Source: Nocardioides conyzicola
GTDB lineage: Bacteria; Actinomycetota; Actinomycetes; Propionibacteriales; Nocardioidaceae
DNA length: 64,000 nt
Reading direction: 5' to 3'
NCBI RefSeq assembly: GCF_039543825.1
Contig: NZ_BAABKM010000002.1
Span: 404,133-468,132 of the forward strand
Shown: piece after piece, positions 9,597 to 19,656 of the stretch
How the letters are laid out: every line of letters begins with the position of its first letter
How positions within the stretch are numbered: the first letter of the stretch is position 1
Notes under the pieces: model-generated
The model's database searches: none
Told to the model about the DNA's origin: nothing
Seen by the model: the letters and a program-made list of their open reading frames with translations, nothing else
Program-made: the position numbers and the translations under genes

Positions 9597-10007
9597 CTAG
9601 GCCGCCTCCTCGGACGCCACCTCCTCGACCATCGGCGCCTGCGTCTCGCGCTGCCTGCGGGTGAATGCGCTCGTGCCGCGGCTGAGGTCGTGGCCGACGT
9701 GCAGCGCGTCGATCTCGAAGCTGAGCACCTCGACGTTGTTGCCGTTGACGTAGGTGCGGGTCTCGAGCCGGCCGTGCACCACGACGGGGTCGCCGCGGTG
9801 CAGCGAACCCGCGCAGTTCTCCGCCAGGGCCCGCCAGGCGGTCACGCTGTACCACTGCGTCATGCCGTCCGACCACGTGTCGGTCCGGCGGTTGTACTTC
9901 CGCGGGGTGCAGGCGAGCCGGAAGCTCGCGACCGGCACGTCGCCGGCCTCGCGCAGTGCGACGTCGCCGCCGAGGTAGCCGCGCACGGTGATGGTGCTGT
10001 CGGACAT
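9597..10007 (-). CDS. Single-stranded DNA-binding protein, atypical short form
   Basis: The 136-residue product carries one OB-fold SSB domain (residues about 3-105), with FRLACTPRKYN, the tryptophan-containing QWYSVTAWRALAENC and VVVHGRLETRTYVNG. It lacks the glycine-rich linker and the acidic tip ending in Asp-Ile-Pro-Phe of housekeeping SSB; the C-terminus reads VEEVASEEAA. It is probably an accessory SSB of the kind linked to competence or stress in actinomycetes. A clear AAGGAG site precedes the ATG by six bases. It stands alone in the convergent gap after the sigma operon. Confidence 0.88.
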   Translation of the reverse strand: MSDSTITVRGYLGGDVALREAGDVPVASFRLACTPRKYNRRTDTWSDGMTQWYSVTAWRALAENCAGSLHRGDPVVVHGRLETRTYVNGNNVEVLSFEIDALHVGHDLSRGTSAFTRRQRETQAPMVEEVASEEAA

Positions 10008-10143
10008 GTCTGTCTCCTTGTCTCGATCCGGTAGGACGAGACGAGACTCCGCGCCGGCACCGACAGCAGGACGGTGTGCCGAGGACGGCTGGGGACAACG
10101 CAGTGGGAGGCCGCCCTGTGGACGGAAGGTGGGCCGGAAGGGG

Positions 10144-11799
10144 TCAGGCCTGAGCGCGGGCCAGGCCGTCGCGCACGGCGGCGTACGCCGCGAGCTCGGC
10201 CTCCACGGGCTCGATGACGAGCTCGTGGGTCACCGTGTTCACGCCCTCGCGCAGCCGCTCGTCGGCGCGGGCGGCGCGCGTGCGCGCCGCGCTCCCCACC
10301 AGCAGCCGGCAGACGAGCGCGAGCACCAGGCCGCCCACGACCCCACCGACCAGCAGCACGACCGCGAGCGCGACGCCGCCGACCGAGATGGTGTCCGGGT
10401 CCGAGAGACGACCGAGGCCGGCCAGCGCAGCGGTCCACCCGAGGCCGACGACGGCCGCCAGCAGCAGGAGCCACTGGAGCACGCGCACGATGCCCACCCA
10501 GGCGGGCAGCCGGGCGACCCCGAGGTCGGTGTCGGCGAGCGCCTGGTCGAGGCGGTCGCCGAGCTGGTCGAGCCGAGAGCCAGCGGCTCGGCGTACGGCC
10601 GTGACCCAGCCCGGCGTCATGCCGCTCGTCAGCCTGTCCGCGAAGGACCGCACCTCGTCGTCCACCTGCGCGCGCTGCACCTGGGTGGCCTCGGGCAGGG
10701 CCGCACGGGTGCGCCCGCTCAGCCGGCGCCCGTCCTCCCCGAGGTCGAGGTCGAGCCGCTTCAGCGGGTCGGACTTGATGCCGGCGAGCAGGCCCAGGAC
10801 GGGCCAGGTGGTGGCCCGGTTGCCCCGGACCCGGACGGAGCGTTCGAGCGCCTCGACGACGACCGGCACGCCGGCCGCCTCGGCGAAGGCCTCGTCGAGA
10901 TCGGCCACCTGGGCCGGCTCGACGACGCGCGTCTGCACGTCGCCGTTGGCCTCGGCCAGCTTGTCCGTCACCTCGCGGATGTCGGCGTCGAGCCGCCCTC
11001 GCGTCGCCTGCTTCTCGGCCGACCTGCGCGCGATCTCCGCGCGCAGCTCGGGGATCCCGGTGCCGAGCCGGGCGCTGACGGCGAGCACCGGCACCCGGTC
11101 GAGGCCGTCCTCGTCGAGCAACCGGCGTACGTCGTCGAGCATCGACTGACGACGCTCCTCCGGCACCGTGTCGATGTGGTTGAGCACCACGAGCATGACG
11201 TCCTGCTGCTCCACGTACGGCTTCAGGTAGCGGTCGTGGATCGCGGCGTCGGCGTACTTCTGCGGGTCCACCACCCACACCAGCAGGTCGGCCAGCGACA
11301 CCAGGCGGTCGACCTCGAGGTGGTGGGCGACCTCGGTGGAGTCGTGGTCGGGCAGGTCCAGGAGCACGACGCCGTCGAGCTCCGCCTGCTGGTCGCTGCG
11401 CCCGAGGTCGAGCATGGAGTCACGCGTCGTCTGGTGCCGGGGCGCGATGCCGAGCCACTCGAGGAGCTCTTCTGCTCCCTCGCGTCCCCACACGCAGGCG
11501 GTCGCCCACGACGTGGTCGGACGGCGTACGCCGACGGCCGAGAGCTCCAGGCCGGTCAGCGCGTTGAAGGTCGAGGACTTGCCGGACCCGGTCGCCCCGG
11601 CGATGCCGACGACGGTGTGGTCGGCGGACAGGCGGAGCCGCCCGGCGGCGCGCTCGACCACCGCGGCGGCAGCGTCGACCAGCCCGTCATCCAGGCGTCC
11701 ACGGGCGGCCTGGGCAGCGCCGTCGAGGCCGTCGATGCGGGCACCGATCTCGGTACCGCGGGTGACCAACCGGTCAGTCCCCTCGAGCAAGGACGTCAT
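10144..11799 (-). CDS. Membrane-associated GTPase (YfjP/dynamin-like), second of a pair
   Basis: This 551-residue P-loop GTPase has a P loop GIAGATGSGKSSTFNALTG (about residues 55-73), a G3 region LLDLPDHDS in place of D-x-x-G, and G4-like LNHIDTV. Two adjacent hydrophobic helices lie near residues 430-510, so the C-terminal part is membrane-inserted. A long helical region lies between GTPase and membrane domains. The ATG at 11799 has GGGAG eight bases upstream. It follows another GTPase by 83 bp in the same direction, suggesting a two-GTPase system, perhaps heteromeric. Physiological role unknown. Confidence 0.85.
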   Translation of the reverse strand: MTSLLEGTDRLVTRGTEIGARIDGLDGAAQAARGRLDDGLVDAAAAVVERAAGRLRLSADHTVVGIAGATGSGKSSTFNALTGLELSAVGVRRPTTSWATACVWGREGAEELLEWLGIAPRHQTTRDSMLDLGRSDQQAELDGVVLLDLPDHDSTEVAHHLEVDRLVSLADLLVWVVDPQKYADAAIHDRYLKPYVEQQDVMLVVLNHIDTVPEERRQSMLDDVRRLLDEDGLDRVPVLAVSARLGTGIPELRAEIARRSAEKQATRGRLDADIREVTDKLAEANGDVQTRVVEPAQVADLDEAFAEAAGVPVVVEALERSVRVRGNRATTWPVLGLLAGIKSDPLKRLDLDLGEDGRRLSGRTRAALPEATQVQRAQVDDEVRSFADRLTSGMTPGWVTAVRRAAGSRLDQLGDRLDQALADTDLGVARLPAWVGIVRVLQWLLLLAAVVGLGWTAALAGLGRLSDPDTISVGGVALAVVLLVGGVVGGLVLALVCRLLVGSAARTRAARADERLREGVNTVTHELVIEPVEAELAAYAAVRDGLARAQA

Positions 11800-11882
11800 C
11801 TTCTCCCTCGACTGCCCGGAGCAGGGCGCGTCTTCGTACAGTGCACCTCCCACCCTAGGGCCTGAGCCGGGCGAGGACGGGA

Positions 11883-13598
11883 TCAGGGCAGGGGTGCGTC
11901 GTCGACGCGGCTCTGCTCGTAGCGCCGGTCGTCGACCCGGCGGGCCGCCGCGCGCACCTGACGCCCGACCTCGGCATCGAGCCCGAGACCGTCCAGGATC
12001 CCCAGCGCGCGGGCCCGCTCACCGCCCAGCAGCGTGCCGATGCGGCGCCGGAGGTCGGCCCGGCCGCGCGCGACGAGGGTGGCGGTGTGCTCGGCGCCGA
12101 AGACCGCGTCGAGCAGGGTGCGGCCGACCTCGGCGCCGCTCTCGGTGTCGTCGGGCGCCGCGTCCGCGAGCACGCACACCGCGAGGGTGACGGCGAGCCC
12201 GCGCGCGCCGTACGCCAGGTAGCGAGAGGTACGGCGCTCCGCGTCGTCGGCCTTCACCAGGTCGGTGAGCTGCTGCTGCCAGGCCCGGACCTCGCCCTCG
12301 ACGCTGCGGCGCAGGCTGCCGGACGCGCGGCCGAGGTCGTCGGCGTCGCCGAGGAGGGGGCCGGCCGTGCCGAGCTCCGCCCACGCGGCGGCGGTGGCGG
12401 TGGCGGCGTCCTCCGCGTGGTCGACCACCATCAGCTCGACCGCCGACTCGATCGCCACCGAGACCCGCTCGGCCTGCTGGCCGGAGCCCTTGACGGCGTT
12501 GACGAGGCGGTCGCGGATCAGGCCGACGCGCCCCTCGAGCGAGCGCAGCAGCTCGCCGTTGCCCGCGAACTCGCGCCAGCGCACGGCGACCTCACCGCGC
12601 AGCAGGGACCCGTCGGTCGCCGCGACCACGGCCCGCTCCCCCGCGTCGGCGTACGCCGTGACGGCCGCCTGCCGGAGCGCGTCCGCGGCTTCGAGCTGCT
12701 GGGCGAGGGCGTCGGCGAGACCGTGCGCCTGGCGGGCCAGGGAGCGCACCGTGCCGTCGAGGGTCTGGCGGACGACGGCCGAGCGCGCGCCCGGGTCCTC
12801 GGCCAGCGAGACGAGCCAGGCACGCACGTCGGCGACCACGCGCGCATCGAGCAGGCCCTCCTCGGACACGGGCGCCTCGGCGACGGTGAAGAGCGGCGAG
12901 TCCTTCAGGCCGCGGCTCGCGAGCATCCGGGCGAGGTGCGCTGCCACGGTGCGTACGGCGTCGGCGGGGGTGCGGTCGAGGACGATCGCGACCGAGGTGG
13001 AGCGCTCGGCGGCCACCTTGAGGTGCTGCCACGGGACCTGGTCGGAGTAGCGCGCCGCGGAGGTGACGAACAGCCACAGGTCGGCGGCCGCGAGCAGCTG
13101 GGCCGCGAGGAGGCGGTTGCCCTCCTCCACCGAGTCGACGTCGGGGGCGTCCAGCAGGGCCAGGCCCGGCGGGATCGTGTCCGAGGGCACGAGCTGGAGC
13201 GAGTGCCGGTCGTCGGTCGCCTCGGTGACCCGGACCAGGTCGGGCAGCAGCCGGTCCTGGCCGAACCACTTCGCGTCGTCGGGGTGGTGGACCAGGACGG
13301 CCGACCGGGTCGTCGGGCGGAGCAGGCCGGGAGCGGTCACCCGGCGGCCGACGATCGAGTTGACCAGGGTCGACTTGCCCGAGCCGGTCGAGCCCCCGAC
13401 CACCGCGAGCAGCGGCGCCTCCACCGTCATCTGACGGGGCAGCACGTAGTCCTCGAGCTGGCTGATCAGCTGCTGCCGGGCCGCACGGAGCTCGACCGCA
13501 CCCGGGACGTCCAGCGTCAGCGGCGCGGCCCGCAGCGCGTCGTGCAGCTGCACGAGCGCCGTGAGCATCCGCGAGTCGTGGTCGGGAGCGACCGTCAT
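11883..13598 (-). CDS. GTPase-domain protein, first of a pair
   Basis: The 571-residue protein has a P loop VVGGSTGSGKSTLVNSIVG (about residues 64-82) and a G3 region LLDAPDVDS. A further segment, VLDRTPADAV, stands where N/T-K-x-D is normally found, so guanine specificity is uncertain. The rest is mostly helical with one hydrophobic segment near residue 470. The ATG at 13598 overlaps the stop of the PrsW-like gene by four bases. P-loop and G3 style match the downstream GTPase, indicating an old duplication. Bacterial dynamin-like membrane remodelling is possible but unproven. Confidence 0.82.
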   Translation of the reverse strand: MTVAPDHDSRMLTALVQLHDALRAAPLTLDVPGAVELRAARQQLISQLEDYVLPRQMTVEAPLLAVVGGSTGSGKSTLVNSIVGRRVTAPGLLRPTTRSAVLVHHPDDAKWFGQDRLLPDLVRVTEATDDRHSLQLVPSDTIPPGLALLDAPDVDSVEEGNRLLAAQLLAAADLWLFVTSAARYSDQVPWQHLKVAAERSTSVAIVLDRTPADAVRTVAAHLARMLASRGLKDSPLFTVAEAPVSEEGLLDARVVADVRAWLVSLAEDPGARSAVVRQTLDGTVRSLARQAHGLADALAQQLEAADALRQAAVTAYADAGERAVVAATDGSLLRGEVAVRWREFAGNGELLRSLEGRVGLIRDRLVNAVKGSGQQAERVSVAIESAVELMVVDHAEDAATATAAAWAELGTAGPLLGDADDLGRASGSLRRSVEGEVRAWQQQLTDLVKADDAERRTSRYLAYGARGLAVTLAVCVLADAAPDDTESGAEVGRTLLDAVFGAEHTATLVARGRADLRRRIGTLLGGERARALGILDGLGLDAEVGRQVRAAARRVDDRRYEQSRVDDAPLP

Positions 13599-14728
13599 CT
13601 TGTCGGAACCACCTGTCCGGGGAACGCGATCGACGGACGGAGCGCGTCGATCCTCTGGAGGAACTGTTGGCCGCGGGCCGCGTAGTCGGGCGGCGGCGTG
13701 CCTCGCAGGTAACGGTAGTGGAGGAACCCGAGCTCGATGGTCGCCTGCTGGTAGTCGCGCATGGCGCGTTCGCCGGCGCGGCCCCCGAGCTGGCGGGCGT
13801 AGGCACGGCTGCGCCGACGCGCGGAGAGGTCCACGACCCATCCGATGTCGGTCGCCGGGACCAGTCCGCGGGAGGCCGCGTCGGAGAGGGCGGAGGCCAG
13901 CATCCGGCGCTCGGAGCGCCGCGACCAGACCGCCAGGCTGACCACCGCGACGAGGGCGGGCGCCATGATCACGCCGTACGCGAGCGCGAAGTGCCCGAAG
14001 CCGTACGCCGTCGACGCGTTCCACACGGCGTGGGCGGTCACGGCGCAGGCGTAGCCCGCGAGCGGCCACAGCACGCGACCGAGCCCGCTGCGCGCACTGA
14101 CCGCGAGTCCGACCCCGATGCCGGTGAACGTCGTGAAGAGCGGGTGCGCGAACGGGCTGATCAGGCAGCGCAGCACGAAGGTCGACGTCACGGCCTCGGT
14201 GCCGCCGGGGCCTAGACCGTCGGTGCCGTTGTACGCCGCGGCCAGGTAGAAGATGTTCTCGGTGAACGCGAAGCCGACGCCGACCATCCCGGCGTACACG
14301 ATGCCGTCGAGGACGCCGTCGAGCTCGGCGCGGCGCCACCACAGGAGCAGCAGCAGGAAGAGCCCCTTGCAGGCCTCCTCCGTCACCGGGGCGACCACCT
14401 CGAGCGTCTGGCGCTCCGTGAAGCCCGCGACCACGCCGCCGATGCCCTGCAGCAGGATCGCCGCGGCGGTGGCGACGAAGCCGCCCCACAGCAGGCCGGA
14501 CGCCAGCAGCATCCGTGGCTCCGGCTCGTAGCGGTCCAGCCACAGGTAGCACGCGACGATCGGGCCGACCGGTACGGCGGCGAGCAGGGTCGCCAGCGCG
14601 ATGCTGGTGGGGGCGCCGGAGAAGGCGACGATCGCGAGGATGACGAGCGCTCCGACGAGCACCAGGACCGTCACCACGACCGTGAACGCGACCGACGATG
14701 CGGCGCTGACGCGGCGGGTTCCGGGCAT
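13595..14728 (-). CDS. PrsW family intramembrane metalloprotease
   Basis: This 377-residue polytopic protein has about seven to eight hydrophobic helices. It carries the PrsW hallmarks: EEACKG (glutamate pair, about residues 115-120), FAFTENIFYL (about 150-160), and two histidine motifs, HPLFTTFTG and HAVWNAST. These form the proposed zinc site. PrsW proteins cleave membrane substrates such as anti-sigma factors. The C-terminal 100 residues are soluble and basic. It is the first gene of a unit with the two GTPases, and TAGGCT lies seven bases before the ATG. The nearby sigma partner (8763) is a conceivable but untested substrate. Confidence 0.88.
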   Translation of the reverse strand: MPGTRRVSAASSVAFTVVVTVLVLVGALVILAIVAFSGAPTSIALATLLAAVPVGPIVACYLWLDRYEPEPRMLLASGLLWGGFVATAAAILLQGIGGVVAGFTERQTLEVVAPVTEEACKGLFLLLLLWWRRAELDGVLDGIVYAGMVGVGFAFTENIFYLAAAYNGTDGLGPGGTEAVTSTFVLRCLISPFAHPLFTTFTGIGVGLAVSARSGLGRVLWPLAGYACAVTAHAVWNASTAYGFGHFALAYGVIMAPALVAVVSLAVWSRRSERRMLASALSDAASRGLVPATDIGWVVDLSARRRSRAYARQLGGRAGERAMRDYQQATIELGFLHYRYLRGTPPPDYAARGQQFLQRIDALRPSIAFPGQVVPTR

Positions 14729-14774
14729 GGGCGGCAGCCTATCGGGGCTCGCCGGGCAGGCCGGAAACGCGGCG

Positions 14775-14780
14775 TACAGT
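14775..14780 (+). promoter_or_regulatory. Leaderless -10 element for aminopeptidase P
   Basis: TACAGT, then six bases, then the GTG at 14787; no ribosome binding site is visible. Confidence 0.5.
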
Positions 14781-14786
14781 GGCCGT

Positions 14787-16154
<1,368 letters not shown>

Positions 16155-16175
16155 GCGCAGGCGGACCGACCTCGC

Positions 16176-16496
16176 TCAGGCGCAGCTGGGCCAGGCGCCC
16201 CAGCCCTGGCCGTTCTTGATCCGCTCGGCGACGCGGATCTGCTCCCGCTTGGTCGCGCCGTGCGGGTAGCGGGCGAACTTCCGGCCGCCGTACGCGTTCC
16301 AGGTGCTCTTGCTGATCTGCAGGCCGCCGAAGTAGCCGTTGCCGGTGTTGATGTGCCAGCGGCCGCCGGACTCGCAGTGGGCGATCCGGTCCCACTTCCG
16401 CATGGGCGCCGCGTGGGCGGGACCGTCCATCGCGACGACCGGGACGAGGGTGGCCGCCGTCAGGGCAGCCGTGGACACGAGAGTGCGCATGCGCAT
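16176..16496 (-). CDS. Resuscitation-promoting factor (transglycosylase-like)
   Basis: The 106-residue secreted protein has a signal peptide (cleavage near AHA-AP, residue 30) and a single Rpf domain of about 75 residues. The catalytic glutamate is in AHCESGG, followed by NTGNGYFGGLQISKSTWNAYGG. Rpf enzymes cleave peptidoglycan and promote regrowth of dormant cells. There is no LysM or other wall-binding module, so this is a minimal form. The ribosome binding site GAGGAG is seven bases from the ATG. A c-di-AMP riboswitch directly upstream should lower its expression when c-di-AMP is high. Confidence 0.93.
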   Translation of the reverse strand: MRMRTLVSTAALTAATLVPVVAMDGPAHAAPMRKWDRIAHCESGGRWHINTGNGYFGGLQISKSTWNAYGGRKFARYPHGATKREQIRVAERIKNGQGWGAWPSCA

Positions 16497-16504
16497 GGTT
16501 TCTC

Positions 16505-16650
16505 CTCGACGCCTGCGGAGTTAGCTGTCGGGTTCGGGCGGAGACTGCCCGGCCGCACGTGGCGGCTGCACCCCGAGGGACGTCGTACGACGACCCGGAG
16601 ACCTGGGTCCCCCGTCCCCGTCCTCGGTGTTCGTGTCACTCGCGACCGGA
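16505..16650 (-). promoter_or_regulatory. c-di-AMP riboswitch (ydaO/yuaA class) upstream of rpf
   Basis: Read on the minus strand, the rpf leader contains the conserved blocks of the ydaO-yuaA aptamer in the correct order: ACGGGGGACCCAGG, then TCGGGGTGCAGCC, then CCCGAACCCGACAGCTAAC and CGCAGGCG just before the ribosome binding site. In actinomycetes this riboswitch is typically found before wall hydrolase genes. A GTCGTACGAC stem (16580-16589) appears as a variable arm. The 5' limit is approximate. Confidence 0.9.
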
Positions 16651-16770
16651 CGGGGCTCGGCGTGGCCTGCGGGTGGCCCCGGGGTGCCGGGACCCGACGA
16701 CCGTAGGCGGCGACGCGGCTCGACTCAAGCTCGCTCAGTCGGCTCTCAGACCGGGCTGGGACCCTGAGGC

Positions 16771-17172
16771 GTGACCGATCACTCTCTCTCGCCGCGTGCC
16801 CACGCTCTGCTGACCCGCATCGAGGCGTGGTCGGACGCCGGTCCCGTCCGGGCCGTTGTGGTGAAGGTCATGGTGACGGTGGGCGGTCCGCTGGTCATCG
16901 CCGCCGGCGTCGCGATGCTGGTGCTGCCCGGTCCCGGGCTCGTCGTGATCGCGCTCGGCTTCGCCCTGCTCGCGCTCGAGTACGACTGGGCGCGGCACGC
17001 GCTCGGCCTCCTGGGCCGCGGGCTCTCCCGGGTCCGCGCCGTGGTCTTCCCCCGCGACGGATCCCGCGCGCGCCGACTGGTCGGCCTCGTCGCCACCGCG
17101 GGCTTCATCGTCGCCACGACCGTGCTGACCTCGGCGGTCACCGCCCTGGTCGGGACGCAGGCCATCGCCTGA
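16771..17172 (+). CDS. PGPGW-motif membrane protein
   Basis: This 133-residue membrane protein has two hydrophobic segments near residues 30-70 and one near 105-128. The family signature is LVLPGPGLVVIALGFALLALEYDWA. Members are small actinobacterial proteins of unknown role (TIGR02611-type). The GTG at 16771 fits the expected N-terminal length. It is divergent from the rpf riboswitch and converges on the GH6 gene with a 9-bp gap. Confidence 0.8.
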   Translation: MTDHSLSPRAHALLTRIEAWSDAGPVRAVVVKVMVTVGGPLVIAAGVAMLVLPGPGLVVIALGFALLALEYDWARHALGLLGRGLSRVRAVVFPRDGSRARRLVGLVATAGFIVATTVLTSAVTALVGTQAIA

Positions 17173-17181
17173 GTCGCGAGC

Positions 17182-18354
17182 TCAGGGCACCGTGATCAGC
17201 GGTCCCGGGTACGGCGTCGACCTGGCCATCGTGAGCGCCCGCTTCAGCACGAAGGGGTCCGCCTGGTTGTAGAGCCAGGGGCGCCCGAACCACACGAACC
17301 CGTCGACGTACCTCCTCGCCAGCGCCCGGTCGTCGGACGACAGCAGCCACTTCGGATCGGCCGTGCGGACGGTCGGCGGGATGCCGAGCGTGACGCAGCG
17401 GGTCTGGACCTGGGTCTTGCAGACCCGGGCGTTGTCCTTGAGGTCCTTCTTGGTCGCGGGGACCATGTCCTCCCACATCGTCGGACGGCCGCTCTTGGCG
17501 GTGTCGATGATGAAGTGCTTGACGCCGTACCCGTCACGCTGGAGGGCGGCCGCGATCCTCGCCCCGTGCTCGATGTTGTCGGCCGGCCCCGTGTAGTGGG
17601 TCGAGTCGAGCGCGAAGCCGCGGGCGTACTCGATGCCGGTCCGCTCGAGGATCTGGGCACAGCGCTCGGGGTCGGCGCCGGCGCCGTTCTCGCACCAGTC
17701 CGCGGCCCCGGCATCGATGTAGACGCTGGTGCGGGACAGCGCCGACAGCTTCTGCGTGGCCCACGTCAGCAGCTTCGACTTCGCCCCCTTGTCCGGCGTG
17801 CACCACAGGAACGGCCCGTCCGGCTGCATCACGACGAGCATCGGGGTGCCCGCGATCCCGGCGGCCAGCTGGTTGATCCAACGCCGGTAGCTGCGCTTCT
17901 CCGCCGGCGTCGAGCGCCGCTCGCACGCCTCCTGCTCCCACGGCTTCATCCGGAAGACCGCGATCTGGACGAGCTTGTCCGGGTCGCCCGCCTGAGACGT
18001 CGCGATGTAGCTCTGGACGGTGGAGCGGATCCTGTCGTCAGCGACGAACGCGCCGTACCACTTGGTCCTCGGCCGGAGCCCGATCTTGGAGAGCAGCGCC
18101 TGCCGGGTCCCGTGCGACGAGAGGAACGGCCCGGAGACCTGGTCCTGCGGGCCCTGGTAGACGCCCCACACGCGGTCGGCCAGCGGGTTCGACGGGTTCT
18201 CGTCGTACGCGTGCTCCGCCTTCTGCCACACCTCGGTGACCGACGTCAGCGGTCCCCGCGCGTGCGGTGTCGCGGACTGCGAGGCGCCGGCGAGCAGGCC
18301 GATGCAGGTGAGCGTGAGCGCGCAGGTCGCGGCACGTCGTACGCCGAGTCGCAT
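17182..18354 (-). CDS. Secreted glycoside hydrolase family 6-like protein, divergent
   Basis: The 390-residue product has a signal peptide (residues 1-28) and a GH6-like barrel. Landmarks are VYIDAGAADW, ARGFALDSTHY, MLVVMQPDGPFLW and GVKHFIIDTAKSGR, corresponding to cellulase/cellobiohydrolase strands. The usual R-D-C-A-A acid loop is replaced by a segment containing P-W-E-Q-E-A-C-E-R. VMQPD takes the place of V-x-E-P-D, so the catalytic residues are changed. It may act on another beta-glucan or be non-hydrolytic. The ribosome binding site GGGAGGA is good. No binding module or sugar operon is nearby. Confidence 0.7.
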   Translation of the reverse strand: MRLGVRRAATCALTLTCIGLLAGASQSATPHARGPLTSVTEVWQKAEHAYDENPSNPLADRVWGVYQGPQDQVSGPFLSSHGTRQALLSKIGLRPRTKWYGAFVADDRIRSTVQSYIATSQAGDPDKLVQIAVFRMKPWEQEACERRSTPAEKRSYRRWINQLAAGIAGTPMLVVMQPDGPFLWCTPDKGAKSKLLTWATQKLSALSRTSVYIDAGAADWCENGAGADPERCAQILERTGIEYARGFALDSTHYTGPADNIEHGARIAAALQRDGYGVKHFIIDTAKSGRPTMWEDMVPATKKDLKDNARVCKTQVQTRCVTLGIPPTVRTADPKWLLSSDDRALARRYVDGFVWFGRPWLYNQADPFVLKRALTMARSTPYPGPLITVP

Positions 18355-18524
18355 GGTCCGTCCTCCCGAGACAGCGTGGTGAGGGCCGAGGGTTCCGTCA
18401 CAGACTCCCTCCCGGACCCCGCCCGTGTTCACCGATCGGCAGAAGTCGGCTCCCTCGACCCGGCGACCAGGGACCAGCAACGCCGACGACTTCAAGCGGA
18501 CCACGACCCTGCTCGGCCTCACTC

Positions 18525-19364
18525 TCACTTCACGACGAAGCGCACCGCCTTGGCCTTGTCACGGCTGACGGTCGAGCTGCCCAGGAAGGCGACGTGCACG
18601 CTGTGCTTGCCCGCCTTCAGCTTCGGGAGCTTGATGCTGATCCGGCCGTGCTCGAAGGCTCCGATGTGACGCGTGACCGTCTTGCCTCCAACGCGCACCT
18701 GCACCTTGCCGGTCACGTTGGTGACGAAGGGGCTCGTGACGCGTACGCGCAAGGTGCCGCGCTTGCCTGCCGCCACCCGTCGCTTCGCGGCCTTCGCGGT
18801 GATGGTCGAGGCGACCCGTCCCTGGCGAGCCAGCTGGACGGTGCCCAGCTCCAGGGTGCGTCCGGGGACCGCGAGCAGCGCCTGGCGGGAGCCGGTGCGC
18901 GCCATGATCGGCGCGCCGCCACCGATGGACGACATCCGGAACTGGTCGCCGTCCTCGCGACCACCGACGGTGGAGATGGTGATGCGGTACGCCCTGCCGG
19001 AGGGCACCTCGACCCTGAAGACGCCGCTCTGGTGGGCGACATCTGCCGGGGTGCCGGCGTAGCTGAGGTTCGACGCGACCGGCGTGGCGGCGTTCGGGTC
19101 GTTCGGCCACACCTCGACGTTGACGTTGTTGAGCGGGTTGCCGGCCTGGTCGGTGAGGACCCCCTGGATCCAGGAGGACCCGGCAGCCGGCTGGAGGGCG
19201 GTGAGCGCCCCTGCCCGCGCCGCGTGGGGAGAGGAGTCGGCGAAGGCCGGCAGCACCTCCGGCGCGAGCACGAGGCTGCCGATCGCGGCGCTGGCGATGA
19301 CGATCGTGGTGCGGCGACGCCAGTGCCGGCGGGCTGCAGGGGCGGGACGGGGAGAGGGGGACAT
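18525..19364 (-). CDS. Secreted Ig-like surface protein
   Basis: The 279-residue product begins with a basic stretch and hydrophobic signal (residues 20-45, cleavage near AFA-DS). A carboxypeptidase-regulatory-like beta domain follows at about 65-165 (IQGVLTDQAGNPLNNVNVEVWP). The last 90 residues form a bacterial Ig-like domain (RRVAAGKRGTLRVRVTS to RFVVK), as found in actinobacterial extracellular proteins. No sortase motif or catalytic site is seen. Function is probably structural or adhesive. It is preceded by AAGGAAAG and by a 48-residue membrane protein gene in the same direction. Confidence 0.7.
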   Translation of the reverse strand: MSPSPRPAPAARRHWRRRTTIVIASAAIGSLVLAPEVLPAFADSSPHAARAGALTALQPAAGSSWIQGVLTDQAGNPLNNVNVEVWPNDPNAATPVASNLSYAGTPADVAHQSGVFRVEVPSGRAYRITISTVGGREDGDQFRMSSIGGGAPIMARTGSRQALLAVPGRTLELGTVQLARQGRVASTITAKAAKRRVAAGKRGTLRVRVTSPFVTNVTGKVQVRVGGKTVTRHIGAFEHGRISIKLPKLKAGKHSVHVAFLGSSTVSRDKAKAVRFVVK

Positions 19365-19396
19365 CAGACTTTCCTTTCGTGCTGACAACGAGCGGG

Positions 19397-19543
19397 TCAG
19401 CCGGCGACGGCCGACACGAGATGGCGGACAAGGGCGATCATCAGGAGCGCGGTGAGCGTGCTGACGGCCACGACGAAGCGCGTCTCAGGTGCGGTCAGCC
19501 GCTGCTTCGGCGTCCCCCGGTGACGGTGAACGGTTGAGGACAC
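19397..19543 (-). CDS. 48-residue membrane protein
   Basis: A GTG with a strong AAGGAGAAGG site five bases upstream opens a 48-codon frame. It has a polar, basic N-terminus (VSSTVHRHRGTPKQRLTAPE) and one hydrophobic helix (residues about 22-46, with VVAVSTLTALLMIALV). It ends 33 bp before the secreted Ig-like protein gene, so the two are likely co-transcribed. I recognise no family. The ribosome binding site and hydrophobic pattern are the evidence for translation. Confidence 0.55.
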   Translation of the reverse strand: MSSTVHRHRGTPKQRLTAPETRFVVAVSTLTALLMIALVRHLVSAVAG

Positions 19544-19656
19544 TTGCCTTCTCCTTGGGTTCTGCTTCGGTGTGTTCTGGTGAGGTCAACGGTGTCGCTG
19601 GACCCGACTCCCGGGCTACGCGGGTAGCGGCCATCCCGGCACCCGGCCAGCCACCA

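Noticed and set aside
13599..14552. In-frame N-terminal extension of the first GTPase across the PrsW gene
   Set aside because: The extension is Arg-rich and antisense-like in composition, and overlaps a well-supported PrsW gene in another frame; the true start is 13598.
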